A program made the position numbers and the translations under genes. 64,000 nucleotides of DNA, taken from positions 12,322,948-12,386,947 of the forward strand of contig NC_133948.1 in the NCBI RefSeq assembly GCF_031877795.1. Direction: 5' to 3'. Source of the stretch: Strix aluco (Eukaryota; Chordata; Aves; Strigiformes; Strigidae). Positions 46,701-55,900 of this stretch are shown in pieces. The notes beneath the pieces were generated by a model. The model was not told the DNA's origin. It worked only from the letters and a program-made list of their open reading frames with translations, and searched no databases. Every line of letters begins with the position of its first letter. The stretch's first letter is position 1.

Positions 46701-49086
46701 GAGTAAGAGACGAACACAGAGAGAAATGGGAATAAATAATATTATGCTCTAAAAGAAAGATGTTGGTGTTTGTTTACAAGCACTGGTGCAATGTACCCAG
46801 TGAAAAGATGAAAACCTGAATTGTATGTGTCTCTTTTCTGTACGGGGCATTGGTCAACACTGCAATTAAATTTCGCTAAGTTTACAGCTTTCAGAATTGT
46901 CTTATGACACTGGAATGCAAGCAGCAGAGCAGGTAAAATAAAGATGCTGTTCAGGTAAGAACTGAGTTCAAAACCAGAGAGGTTTCTGTGAGTGGGAGCC
47001 CTGGCATGGATTTGTTTGTATTTCTGACACTTTGGGGACATAGCGCTCCAGAGACTTAAAATCTGTTCTCAGATACATCTTCACTTTCCTCAGAACTACA
47101 GGTACAGCACAAGTCAGAGCTGAGCCCACGGATTTCAAAGCCTGGTGCTGGAATATTGCTTTTTGTAACCTGGTTTGAGCACCAAGCCGTTCACCAGGCC
47201 CTTCCTTATTGCCTCTATAAAATTTTAATCTGGACTTCTGGGACACCATTGGCACAGGGATATAATACTCGTTCTGAGTTAAACACAACCGTAACATTCA
47301 TAAAGAGCAGACTGTCAGTGAGGATGCAAAATTGTTGAGGAGAACAGATGTGCTTTGATTTTTCTCTGGAGAAGTCGAGATGAACAGAAGTAGACAACGC
47401 TTCGTGACACCAGATTAAACAGTTAGGGGTGTATCAACTCCTTCCACCCAATTACAAAAATTCTTCTCATTCTCTCCATAATCTTAATTTGAATGGGCAC
47501 CCTGCAAAGCCTCCCAAACCCGCTTTAAAAAAAGAAAAAAGACCCAACGACAACAAACCCCACAAATCATAATTCTGGTTTAATCAATCACTTCCCAGGT
47601 TGGAATTTAGCTGCCCAGGCTACTGGCTTATACCTATAATTGCGCTTCTGGGAGATTGCAGTTACATTAATCTTCCTGGAGATTACATCTCCCAGAAACA
47701 TCCCTAAATGGCTCTAAAAGAAATTTTCGAGCCAGTCTCCCTCTGCCTTTTCATTTTTAGAGGGTAGCCCTGTTGGGTAATTTCACTACCAGAAGCAGCT
47801 AAAAGCGACAGCTTTGTACCGAAAGAGCTTGCAAACACCAAAAGCATCTGTTCCATCCTAACATAGTGACTGGGAAGGCTTCGGAATTGGGTCAGGATTT
47901 TTTTTTTGTCGTCCTCCCCACTACCTTCTCCTGACAGCTTCTGCCATCAGAAATGATTCATATGCTGATTGTACAGAAATGCACCATAAGGAGATGTAAA
48001 CAAATACAGCAAAGCAAGGCGGGGAGCCAGAGAGATGGAATCTAATAAGTAAATACATTTTAAAAAACCGCTTCTCTGACTCTCACCCTCAGCAGGCAGA
48101 GCCACAACTTCCCCCGGCGACAGGGAAAGCACCGGCACTTCCCCCGCCAGCACCACCGAGAGCGCCCTCCGCAGCGCCCGGCGGGGCGGGCGGGCGGCCG
48201 GGGGCTGCGGGCGGCTCCGACCCGCGCCCCCACCCCACCCCCCCCCCCGCACCCCGGCGCGGAGCCCTCCTCGGTGCCGGCCCGCAGCGCCCCGGCGGTG
48301 CCGCAGCGCCGGGAGAAGTTCGGCAGGGGCGGCCAGGAAAGCAGTGCATTTACCGCTGCGGGCTGTGCCCGGGGGCGCGGGGGGCTCCGGGACGGGGAGC
48401 CGAAGGGCCGTGAGCGGGCAGGAGGAGGGGGCGCGGAGGGCAGGCAGGCAGGGAGGGAGGGGGACGAGAGGCGCCTTGCCCCTTACCTGGCCAAAGACCG
48501 AGCTGAGCATGGGGTGCAGCTGGTGGAAGAGGGGGTCCGCTTCCACCGACCGATCGCTGCCGCTGGACTTGGTGGAGTACTTGCTGCTGGATTTGGACAG
48601 AGGTGAAGCGCCTTCCGAGAGCTTCAGGGACTCTCTGCTGGACCTCTGCCTGTGACTGAAGAAAAAGTCCTCCTCTGCCTCCTCCCCATCCCTGTCTGAA
48701 AGCTGATGCTGGTCCTGGGGGTGACCGTGGCTGGTGTGCGGCGGGAGGTGGTGGTGCCTGGCTGTCCGCACCGGCTCCTTGCCGCTGCCTCTCCTTGGAC
48801 CTCCTTCCGCCGGCTCCGGCTGGCTCTCCCCCCGTCCATGTGACAGCTTCCCCGCGCCCCTCGCTCCGTCCTCCCGGGCGCCCGGGTGGCAGAGCGGCCT
48901 GCGGGCACTGGGCTCCCCGGGGAGCGGCTCCTGGCTCTGCTCCCTCCCCGCCTGCCCGCCCTGTCCTCTGCCGTCCCGGGCGCGGCTGCCGCGGGGCTGG
49001 GGCTGGGCGTCCGCCGCCCTCCGGCTCCCCGCCGCCTTCAGCAGCGAAGTGCGGGACTCGCTCTTCGCCATGGAGGAGCCGCTCAT
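22698..49086 (-). CDS. CABP1: CABP1: caldendrin, L-CaBP1 and S-CaBP1 (complete, alternative first exons)
   Basis: Neuronal EF-hand protein related to calmodulin; it modulates Cav1/Cav2 channels and IP3 receptors, and as caldendrin it acts at the postsynapse. Five shared exons (27258-27288, 26431-26574, 25053-25162, 24503-24650, 22698-22723) encode the 152-residue body [10 protein letters not shown]...[10 protein letters not shown]1 ([12 protein letters not shown]), EF3 ([12 protein letters not shown]) and EF4 ([12 protein letters not shown]) have canonical loops; EF2 (around [13 protein letters not shown]) is degenerate, as in all CaBP1. Three N-termini splice onto it in phase 0: caldendrin (48487-49086; total 352 aa), S-CaBP1 (35786-35830; 167 aa, as in human), and L-CaBP1 (S exon plus 30933-31109; 226 aa, human 227). 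The caldendrin start and the S/L start imply two promoters 13 kb apart. Alternative identity as CABP2/4/5 is excluded by the isoform-specific exons. Confidence 0.97.
22724..24502 (-). other. CABP1: CABP1 last intron
   Basis: 1.8 kb intron with GT/AG ends. Nothing else recognised. Confidence 0.85.
24503..24650 (-). CDS. CABP1: CABP1 exon with EF-hands 3 and 4
   Basis: 148 bases between a tacttgcag acceptor and a GTGAGA donor. It encodes [20 protein letters not shown] through [20 protein letters not shown], both canonical calcium loops of the C-lobe. Confidence 0.97.
25053..25162 (-). CDS. CABP1: CABP1 exon with degenerate EF-hand 2 and the linker
   Basis: 110 bases, ending in phase 0 at a GTGAGT donor. 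It encodes [20 protein letters not shown], then [17 protein letters not shown]. The EF2 loop lacks calcium ligands, a family trait, and the linker is longer than in calmodulin. Confidence 0.97.
25163..26430 (-). other. CABP1: CABP1 intron between the EF1 and EF2 exons
   Basis: 1.27 kb intron with GT/AG ends and no other feature. The neighbouring introns 24651-25052 (402 bases) and 26575-27257 (683 bases) also hold nothing recognisable; the former is strongly pyrimidine-biased on plus, which produces a spurious hydrophobic plus-strand ORF. Confidence 0.85.
26431..26574 (-). CDS. CABP1: CABP1 exon with EF-hand 1
   Basis: 144 bases, phase 1 at both ends. It encodes [20 protein letters not shown] then [20 protein letters not shown] and LSQQINMN. 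The EF1 loop [12 protein letters not shown] keeps Asp at positions 1, 3 and 5. Confidence 0.97.
27258..27288 (-). CDS. CABP1: CABP1 31-base microexon
   Basis: 31 bases encoding [10 protein letters not shown] plus one base, between a ctctttttgcag acceptor and a GTAAAA donor. It is the first exon shared by all isoforms and the point at which the three N-termini converge. Human has DRSLRPEEIE. Confidence 0.94.
27289..30932 (-). other. CABP1: CABP1 intron between the L exon and the microexon
   Basis: 3.6 kb. It contains an AT/TG-rich stretch with many TG/CA dinucleotides (about 29.9-30.25 kb) and a 21-base direct repeat at 30590-30656. No exon beyond those listed. Confidence 0.8.
30590..30656 (+). 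repeat. 21-base direct repeat, two copies 46 bases apart
   Basis: The 21-mer starting tcctgagtccatatgattat occurs at 30590-30610 and again exactly at 30636-30656. The spacer holds degenerate agtcct motifs, so this looks like a small local duplication. Confidence 0.85.
30933..31109 (-). CDS. CABP1: CABP1 optional exon of L-CaBP1
   Basis: 177 bases, 59 codons, phase 0 at both ends, between a ctgggaag acceptor and a GTACGTAAG donor. It encodes [18 protein letters not shown] followed by the near-invariant [20 protein letters not shown] and [11 protein letters not shown]. Inclusion gives L-CaBP1 and skipping gives S-CaBP1. The acceptor has a poor pyrimidine tract interrupted by purines, consistent with regulated inclusion. 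Confidence 0.95.
31110..35785 (-). other. CABP1: CABP1 intron between exon 1b and the L exon
   Basis: 4.7 kb, removed in L-CaBP1. Apart from the CA-rich tract at 34.87-35.60 kb nothing is recognised. Confidence 0.8.
34870..35600 (+). repeat. Degenerate CA/ACAC-rich low-complexity tract
   Basis: About 730 bases built of ACACA, CATGCA, ACATA and GTACAC words on the plus strand, an old diverged microsatellite. Few words contain stops, so the frame beginning at 34870 stays open to 35631 except for one TAG at 35275. Alternating purine-pyrimidine composition favours Z-DNA. Not a gene. Confidence 0.75.
35786..35830 (-). CDS. CABP1: CABP1 exon 1b, S/L-CaBP1 myristoylated start
   Basis: 45 bases encoding [15 protein letters not shown], ending at a GTATGT donor in phase 0. 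Human S/L-CaBP1 begins [15 protein letters not shown]. Gly2 with Asn/Cys following is an N-myristoylation signal that targets these isoforms to membranes. Too short to appear as an ORF; recognised by protein match. Confidence 0.95.
35984..36132. repeat. Inverted polypyrimidine and polypurine tracts upstream of CABP1 exon 1b
   Basis: A CT-repeat tract (35984-36010) is followed after about 30 bases by a GA-repeat tract (about 36040-36132) on plus. The two are complementary and can pair. They lie 150-300 bases upstream (on minus) of the S/L-CaBP1 ATG, in its 5' UTR or promoter. GA tracts can also form triplex DNA. Confidence 0.8.
41190..41231 (+). repeat. Perfect tandem duplication of a 21-mer
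   Basis: The 21-mer cagcaccttcagaaggatga+a occurs twice head to tail (41190-41210 and 41211-41231) without a mismatch, so the duplication is recent. Confidence 0.92.
42640..43220. promoter_or_regulatory. Orphan CpG island inside the CABP1 intron
   Basis: About 580 bases of very high GC with dense CpG, isolated in AT-richer intron, 6.8 kb from exon 1b and 5.3 kb from exon 1a. It contains a 13-copy GACGG array. No exon with ATG is evident, so it could be an alternative or noncoding promoter or merely a repeat-seeded island. Confidence 0.7.
42946..43010 (+). repeat. (GACGG)13 pentanucleotide array
   Basis: Thirteen perfect head-to-tail copies of GACGG (65 bases), flanked by gcgcgcg-type sequence and ending in gaccg. 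Every unit carries a CpG. It creates artificial repetitive ORFs on both strands. Confidence 0.97.
44480..46150 (+). repeat. Long degenerate CTG/CCA-type low-complexity tract
   Basis: About 1.7 kb dominated by recurring words such as ctgctg, actgctg, ccacatcactg, gctacc and tgccacc on plus, with low G in many segments. It reads as a decayed short-unit tandem repeat; no unit length is clean enough to state. Open frames in it are fragmentary. Confidence 0.55.
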
Positions 49087-49840
49087 CGCGGGGCCGCTAG
49101 AGCCGCATCCCCGGCCGGGCGGAGCGCTGCCGCTGCGGGCAGGGCTGCGGCGCGCCGCTCACGGCATGTCCTGCGGAGACCCGCTTAAATCCCGCACCGC
49201 GGCCCATGTGACAGCGCAGACAAAGGCCGCGGAAGGGGCGCTCCGGTGGGGGCTGGCGGGCACCGTCCCCCCGCCGGGGCTGCCCCCCCGCCCTCCTCCC
49301 CGCGCCGCCGCCTCTCCAGGTGAGCCGGGGCCTCCCCCCGCCGGGGGCCGGCTCAGGCCGGGGCGCGCCGGCAGGCTAAGCGGCGCCGCCGAGGGGGTGC
49401 GGGCGGCGGCGGCGGCGGCGGCGGGCGGTGCTCCCGCAGCGCGGCGGGCGGGCAGGGCCCGGCGGCCCCAGGCCCGGCGGGGAAGTGGGGGGCGGCCGCA
49501 GGGCCACAGCCCCCCGGCGCGGCGGGCCGGAGCCGCGGGAGCATTGCCCCCGGCGGCGGCGGCAGCGCGGACGGGGAGGGCGGGAGCGGCGTCCTGAGGT
49601 GGGGGGGGCGGTGGCGGGGGCCGGGGCCTGACCCCCGAGGCTCCCGCATCCCCCAGGGAAGGAGCGTAGTGCCTCTGGGGGCAGAGCCGGGAAGGCGAGC
49701 ACCCCTGCCCCGCCGGGGGACCCCCGTGCCCCGCCACGCGTCCTCCCGGAAGGTGCCTCCGCTCCAGCACTGGGAGGCAGCGCGCTGAGGGGGCCGGGGC
49801 CCATCTGAGCGCTCCGCCCGGGGGCTCAGCCTACACAAAC
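48090..49840. promoter_or_regulatory. CABP1: CpG island over the caldendrin first exon
   Basis: CpG-dense GC-rich block covering exon 1a (48487-49086), about 400 bases of intron and about 750 bases upstream. It includes a C-rich run at about 48229-48251. No TATA box was seen. Long plus-strand ORFs here (up to 287 codons) are antisense and compositional. Confidence 0.85.
48487..49086 (-). CDS. CABP1: CABP1 exon 1a, caldendrin-specific N-terminus
   Basis: 600 bases, 200 codons, from the ATG at 49086 to a GTAAGG donor in phase 0. It starts [20 protein letters not shown], matching mammalian caldendrin (SSHIAKSESKTSLLKAA), and ends [18 protein letters not shown] (mammal ADPFLHRLRPMLSSAFGQ). An in-frame TGA lies upstream of the ATG, so the extra N-terminal residues annotated in human caldendrin are not available here. 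The middle is divergent: a His-rich patch (H111-113, 117, 120, 122, 127), an acidic EEAEEDFFF and a serine-rich segment (about 144-180). An in-frame ORF continues past the donor but is intron. Confidence 0.93.
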
Positions 49841-51219
49841 GGGACCACGGTGGATACCGGCCCTCTAGGTGAGCACCGATAGGTCCTATCCTTCTAACTG
49901 AGAGGATTCAAAGTCTTGATCCGAATTCCCGATTCCCCAGAGTTCACGAGAGGAGGGAGGCTGGGCGCTCAGCCGCTGCCTGTCCGACATAGCCCCCGGG
50001 GGAAGTTTTCATCCAGCCTTTGAAATGGACGCGGAGGCTTTGGTAAGGCACATCATAAAAAGATAGAAAAATTAAGGACTTTGTACCTAAAAACCCGATT
50101 ACTTAACGCCTTTGTAATCAACCACAGGTAATTAAGTGGCAACAGGTGGTTCAATAATGATGTTCTGTTTAAAAACAGTAAAAGATAATGGTGTCAAATC
50201 AGACATATGTTCCCAATGAGGAAAGGACCCGGTTCCTTCTTGCTCATCTTCAGACAGTGATTGTGCCTCACTGCTAGACTTGGATACCTCAGCAGTTTAT
50301 GTACCCAGAAAGATGAAGGTGTGATCATCGCATAATAAGCTTACTCATGCTAGCTCTGCTCTTGCTGGCACATGCACAGCAGTTACTATGAGATGACACA
50401 GTCTTCTCTGCAACAACCCAAGTGCAACTTCTCTCTGCAGCCCCCGGGGTCCTGCTGCAGCCTGTGCTGCTGTCCCGTGCCGCTGGTCACGGCAAAGCTG
50501 CCACGGAAAAAGAATTCCACTGCAGCCCTGGCTCCGTGTGCCCTGTCCCCTTAGCTGTGCTATCAGCACCAGCTGTGCAGCAGCTGCGTGCAATTCCTGC
50601 ACGAGGTGCCCTCCGTCCATCCTCAGGATGGCAGAAAGAAGGGGCTGGTCCCTCTGTCCCTTTCCTGCTTTGGACGCTTGGCTGTCCTGGTGGCTAAATG
50701 CGCTCTTGAAGGGCTTTGTGGTGGGGGCGTTTGTCGAGCAACAATTTCCCATTCATACCTGCAGTGTCGTTTCAGCTCCTAATTACAGTCAAGGACCTTT
50801 TTGGTTTTGTTTTTTTTTTGTTTTTTTTCAGAACAGGCTGCTCCTCTTTGATGCCATCAGTGCATGAACACAAGCCCAGGCTTTCCCTACTGCAGCTGCG
50901 CTGCTGGAGCCGTGGCTACTTCAGGGGTCCTTCTGCCAGGAAGCTCAAAGGTAGCAGGAGGCTGAAATGAACGTTTCTCAATACCCCTCTGTCCCAAGGA
51001 AGTTAATTCTGTCAGGATGTAACACTGCTTCTAGAGAAGCTGCCATTTCTGGAGCTGCAGCTGGTGCTGACGATGCATTGCTGTGAGGAAGTTCACGCAG
51101 ATAAGATTCCTGTCTAGCCTGACTAACGCTGCCCTCACCCTCCTTGGGGTCTTTTGAGCTATTCCTGAGGACTGTAGTGGCACTGCTGTCTACAGGTGGG
51201 TTGTAGCTCCTTGTCTCAA
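49841..51219. other. Upstream of CABP1, nothing firm
   Basis: 1.4 kb between the caldendrin CpG island and the candidate ORF at 51.2 kb. A second minus-strand open frame (50978-51223) directly follows that ORF in another frame. No recognised gene. Confidence 0.4.
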
Positions 51220-51762
51220 TCAACTGAGCACTGCAGAATTCTGAGCGGATGCCTCATTAGTGAGAAGGGACTCACTAGTGCAGGTGTGATTCATCACTTT
51301 GGAGAGCACTTCAGGGATCAGGGCATGAAACGGCTTGACTAACAGAAGCAATAACAATGCAGGCAGGGGCCATGTTACAGAACCAAGCAACAAAACAGCA
51401 GCAGCAGCTGAAAAAACTATGAAATGGGACAGTGAGAGCACAAACCAGAAACCTGGCTGTTCACAACACCTGTGTTTGGGTTTCAGCTGGGAGAAAACCC
51501 TGGCCATTGAGAGAATCTGGAGTACATCCTCCTCACAAATTCGTTTTGGAAGTTCTTCATGTATCTCCTTTTCTAGACAAATTAATCTTGGGATCGCAGT
51601 AGCTGCGTAACATCCACTGCATACTAAAGAGCTAGCTATTCCAGAGCCAAATGCCAGGGAACAACAGTGCCGGGCTGCAGAGAGAAGCACATAATTCCAG
51701 CACGGCTGAGCGGCGAGATGTGCAGGGACATCTCTCCAGAGAGAGCGTGGCTCCTCTTCCAT
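51220..51762 (-). CDS. Candidate ORF, 180 aa, hydrophobic, unidentified
   Basis: I do not recognise this protein. It runs from an ATG at 51762 to TGA. It starts MEEEPRSLWRDVPAHLAAQP, has a moderately hydrophobic segment (about 36-60) and a strongly hydrophobic one (about 107-142, including WPLPALLLLLLVKPF), then NHT, an N-glycosylation sequon. On the minus strand a pyrimidine-rich stretch ending in CAG abuts the ATG, so it could begin an exon. The region is not GC-rich, so length is not purely compositional. However, about one ORF this long is expected by chance in 64 kb, and Cys/Ser/Leu richness is typical of noncoding translation. Real coding status is unproven. Confidence 0.2.
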   Translation of the reverse strand: MEEEPRSLWRDVPAHLAAQPCWNYVLLSAARHCCSLAFGSGIASSLVCSGCYAATAIPRLICLEKEIHEELPKRICEEDVLQILSMARVFSQLKPKHRCCEQPGFWFVLSLSHFIVFSAAAAVLLLGSVTWPLPALLLLLLVKPFHALIPEVLSKVMNHTCTSESLLTNEASAQNSAVLS

Positions 51763-52595
51763 CTGGCAGCACAAAAGAGGACAGGCCTGAATCCTGAAGA
51801 CATGAAGATTATATTATGTAATGTGCATGCTCGCTGTTCCCGGAGACGGAGCTAAGTCAAAACTGTCCGAGTGATTCAGTCAGAGGCCAAGCCAGAGGGG
51901 AGCTGCACCTCCCTCCCCAGACCAGGGGGATTCTGGAGCAAGTGAGTAGCCTCGGGCTGGTGGGGGAAGGTGGATCCAATTCCAGCAGGCAATGACAAAT
52001 ATGGCACTGCCTGCATCTGTAAAATCCTGTCTTTCCCTAAAAGTGCTATGAAAAAGCATGCACGTGAGCAAATGCATGAGTGTTTTGGGGGGAAGCGTTC
52101 GGTCAATTCTTTTTGGCTTCACTTGTGTAGAGAGAATATCTGAAAAAATTGAGAATACTGTTTAAACAAACAGAGGCTGCATTGCTTGCCCTGAACTCAG
52201 AAAAGTGTATTTCAATTTCAGTTAAAGACCGCAGTCTAGAAAGGGAGTTTGAGAGTGAAATGAGTGAGCACTGTCCGTGGGGAAAAAAAAAGTCTCCAGC
52301 GAGCTGTTGACAGGAAGGCACAAAATGTGATGTTTTGCAGCAGTTCTCTTGGTACTAGTTTCTTAGTCTGTATTATTTCTCTCACCTGCATTTGCAAGAA
52401 CATAATCATCTAGGGTAAGCTTGATATCATACAATTAATTTGCCAACGTACAGCAAAATCTAAGCTGGATTGGGTTGAGAATCAGGATACTAACCAGGAA
52501 TCTGTCCCGTAACAGGAGAGGAGCTGTCTAGCCCTCATTTATGGCCTTTCCTTTCCATTTACTATCTATCGTTTTTAAAGGGTTTCAGAAACATG

Positions 52596-52968
52596 TCATG
52601 TTTCAATAGTTGTAAAGATGCCAAGTATCGGTCTTCCGGCATATTGTATTTGGACAGGCATGTGTCTGCCTCCAGAGGAAGCAAAAGCACTGACAGCTGG
52701 AGATTCTGTTTGCTTGAAGACTTGGTATTTCTCTTCAAGTTTTACTCCACGGGAGAGGAATAATCCCGACAGCATTACAAAGGCATTATTGTTCTGGCTG
52801 TAATCCTTGTGCTCAAATCCACCCTGGTTACTTGCATCCTGATTGCAAACGGACAACTTCCCTTTGTATTTGTCAGGGCAAGACTGGCAGGTGGATTGGA
52901 AGTCACTGTTTTCTATGGTCAAATAGCATCGAGGGGGGGAAAGGCCACAGTGTGATCCTGCAACAAGC
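52596..52968 (-). CDS. Candidate terminal exon, cysteine-rich, unidentified
   Basis: An open frame of about 123 codons following an excellent acceptor (cctttcccattcctgtag) and ending in TGA at 52596. It includes CYLTIENSDFQSTCQSCPDK, KGKLSVCNQ, GFEHKDYSQNNNAF and PILGIFTTIET. Cysteine spacing could suit a secreted domain. No family recognised, no partner exon established, and chance is a serious alternative. Confidence 0.15.
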
Positions 52969-55900
52969 CTACAGGAATGGGAAAGGAGGATGAAGGGCAA
53001 TGGAACAAATATAACAGTCCACAAGAGGTATGGATGAACTACAGGAAAAACACAGTGGAGGAAAGCAAGGTGACAGAGAGATAAGGGGGAGAAGAAATGT
53101 GTAGGGACAAAGGTGAAGCTCCCTATACTTTATAATGTAAATACACAGGGCTTGCCAGAGGGTCAGGCTGTGCCTACGGAGCTGGTAGTGAGAAAAACAG
53201 GTAAGAGCAACCATCAGTGTGGAAGAGAGGAAGTGTTTCCAAAGGGAAGAAAAAAATCTTTTCACTACGATGCTCTGTGAGGCCACAGACCTCAGCTTGA
53301 ATCTACAGCTCCATGTTGTTAGCACGTGAGAGGCCAGACAGAGCAGGAGGTGACACTTCACATGGAGATGATGCCCCAACCCTTTCTTAGCTTGTTAAAC
53401 CAAATAATAACATGAAAGAAGATGCAATGGAAACTCTGCTGCTCAATGGGACAGATAGGGTTGGGCTCCCTGAGCTAGAATGTGTGGTCTAACTTCAGCC
53501 AGATTCCTGAGAAGAGACCCAACCTTCCCTACTCCAGGCGTGTAACAAAAGTAAATAATTTTCCTGGAATTACTCCTCACCCTACCTCCTTCCCACACAC
53601 CCTTTTTAAGTCTCAGTCCTCCAGTTGACACAGCTAGGAATGCAATTAATTAAGCTGATATAGCTGGCTCAGCTTTGCAGTTTTAGTGCCCACAGCTGGC
53701 AAATGTCACCTCTTTCGTATCAGACATCTCTGTTGCCAAACTACAATCAACTTCACGGTCACATCTATGTAGAAGACACAGCTGTGCAAGTGGAGGTGAA
53801 CCACAAGGCAGGCAGGAAACATGTTAAAGTGGAGATCTGAGTACAGGTTCTAGGAAAAAAAAAAACCCTCTGAAAATCACTGAAGCAAAATTGATGTGGT
53901 TTTAACAGTGTCAGTGGTCCCTCTCTGTTTGACACGGTCTCAAGGCATAAAATGATAATGTGCCAAATAGTAAATAGCAAAGGAATGCTCAATTGTTTGG
54001 CTTGTCTTTGGCTTACATTGAAAGCAGCAATTAATATAGGAAGGAAAAAATAAAATCACTTCATAATTTTCCACTTTCAGATGACCTGAGCTCTCCTAGA
54101 TAAGAGCAAAGCTTTTCATGAGCCCATGCAGATGTTTTATAGGCACAATAAACTACGTATGTGATGGAGTGGTCCCTTTCTGAAATACGATCTGGACACA
54201 GGATTATCGCTGCTTTTCAGAGAGACAGGTGGACTCTTCAGCTGCATTAAAAAGGATCCCTGATTATCAGGTAGAAAGCCTGCATTATTTTTCTGACTAG
54301 GAACATTTAATCTTTGCCAGTTTAAAAACAAACAAACAAACAAAACATGTCATTTATCAACTGCCTAAAGAATTAGTTCAGGGAATGGGAGGGAAAGAGA
54401 GCAGCACTGAAGGCCAGATACTTGCGGTCTGGGTTGGAAGTAGTTTGGGGACAAGGCTGAATAGATTCCTATTGCTTGCTCATTGCCTGGCAGGCTGATC
54501 TCTGGCCAGTCTCTTGGCAAAGGAAACCTCTTGTGTTTATTTTGGGATAGAGTTACTTTCCAATGGGAAGGGTATTAAGGTGTATCAAGATTATGATACA
54601 TCAGTTCTCATATTTTATTCTGCCACTATTGATGCACCTGGGAAATCAGAATAAAAGTAGCTGCTGCTTTTCATCTTTTGACCCTTTCACTACCACCAAC
54701 TAAAATGTGAGCTACCATCATGAAACAACTCAGTTATACAACACAAATTCAGTTATACCACAAACAGGCAAAAGTGTGAAATTACTGCAGTGAGTTGAAA
54801 TTCATTTGGGATCGGCTGGAGTGAATCACTCATTATCTCCAGGGCAGCTGTTCTCTCTCCATAGAGCTGCTCTCTCTCAAATATTTTATTTAATGAACAC
54901 TAGTACTGGTACATAACCAGCACAGTTCTGGTAGAAGATAGCTCCAGGGAGAGATGGGGTTTGGCACATCTGGCTTGCAACTCGTACAGCTTCCTTTCTG
55001 GTTACAAAATATGGGTCAGGTTTCTATTAGCAGCCAGTAGACCCTTTCAGATGAAAAATTATAGCCCTAGTATTGACACAAGAGAAGCAGGTCAGGAACA
55101 TGTGGCCAGTGGAGGAAGGACACCTTGTTTCAGTAGCAGAGCTGCTCAAAACTGTGCAAGCATGCCCACCTCCCTGCTGAGTCGGCAGGCTTGCAGAGGG
55201 AGAGGGGGCAAGATGCTTCTACCAGTGTCATGGCACAAGAAACTAAACAAAGGCACTAAGGATTCCTAATCTTGGAGAGCTAAATTATATTTTTTTGGCA
55301 AGAATTTAATAACAGATCTGATGTCCTGAACAAATTACAGCTTAGGTAGTTACATTCTGCCTAAATTACCCTTCAATTTCAGATAAAGCCATTTGTCAAT
55401 TCTACAAACAAGATAGCTGCAAAATGCTTTTTATGCTTCATTTCAGAGGGGTGCTACATTTTGGTAGTTGATCTAACAACATCTCATTAGTACAATTATC
55501 AAGTTTTATTGAATAATGTAGTTTTTTAGTAATTTCCAACAAATCCTGTTAAACATCTAGAGAAGTGTTTCTATTTCACAGTTATTAAAGGACCAAATTA
55601 ACTCATACAGAATGAGTAGTTTTATCTCGCGCCGTGGCAAAAATCAGCTCTGCGGTTTTCAGGCACGCAGCATACACTAGTGTATAAGCAGGGAGCTGGG
55701 TGTCAAAATGAGTGCTAATGACCACTCTGACTGCCTGTGATTTTGTTTGAATAGCTGAATACTAAATTTTGACATCTTCCCCCACAGTGAAGAGTACCTA
55801 CAGGGATTTGAGCTTTGTTGCACTATACCTTAGTTTCTTTGCATGTGAAGCACAGACTAACACCTGCTTTCCAAAGGTGTCCTCAGGTCTTTGGATTTAA

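Larger units (their letters stand above)
35831..48486 (-). other. CABP1: CABP1 intron of the caldendrin transcript and upstream region of S/L-CaBP1
   Basis: 12.7 kb between the two alternative first exons. It should contain the S/L promoter near 35.85-36.5 kb, holds an orphan CpG island at 42.64-43.22 kb, a tandem 21-mer at 41190-41231 and a degenerate repeat tract at 44.48-46.15 kb. No coding exon was recognised. Confidence 0.75.

Noticed and set aside
47947-48486. Continuation of the caldendrin ORF past exon 1a
   Set aside because: A GTAAGG donor at the position matching mammalian caldendrin ends the exon; the remainder is intronic low-complexity sequence.
48734-49597. 287-codon plus-strand ORF
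   Set aside because: Antisense to the caldendrin exon in a CpG island; composition only.
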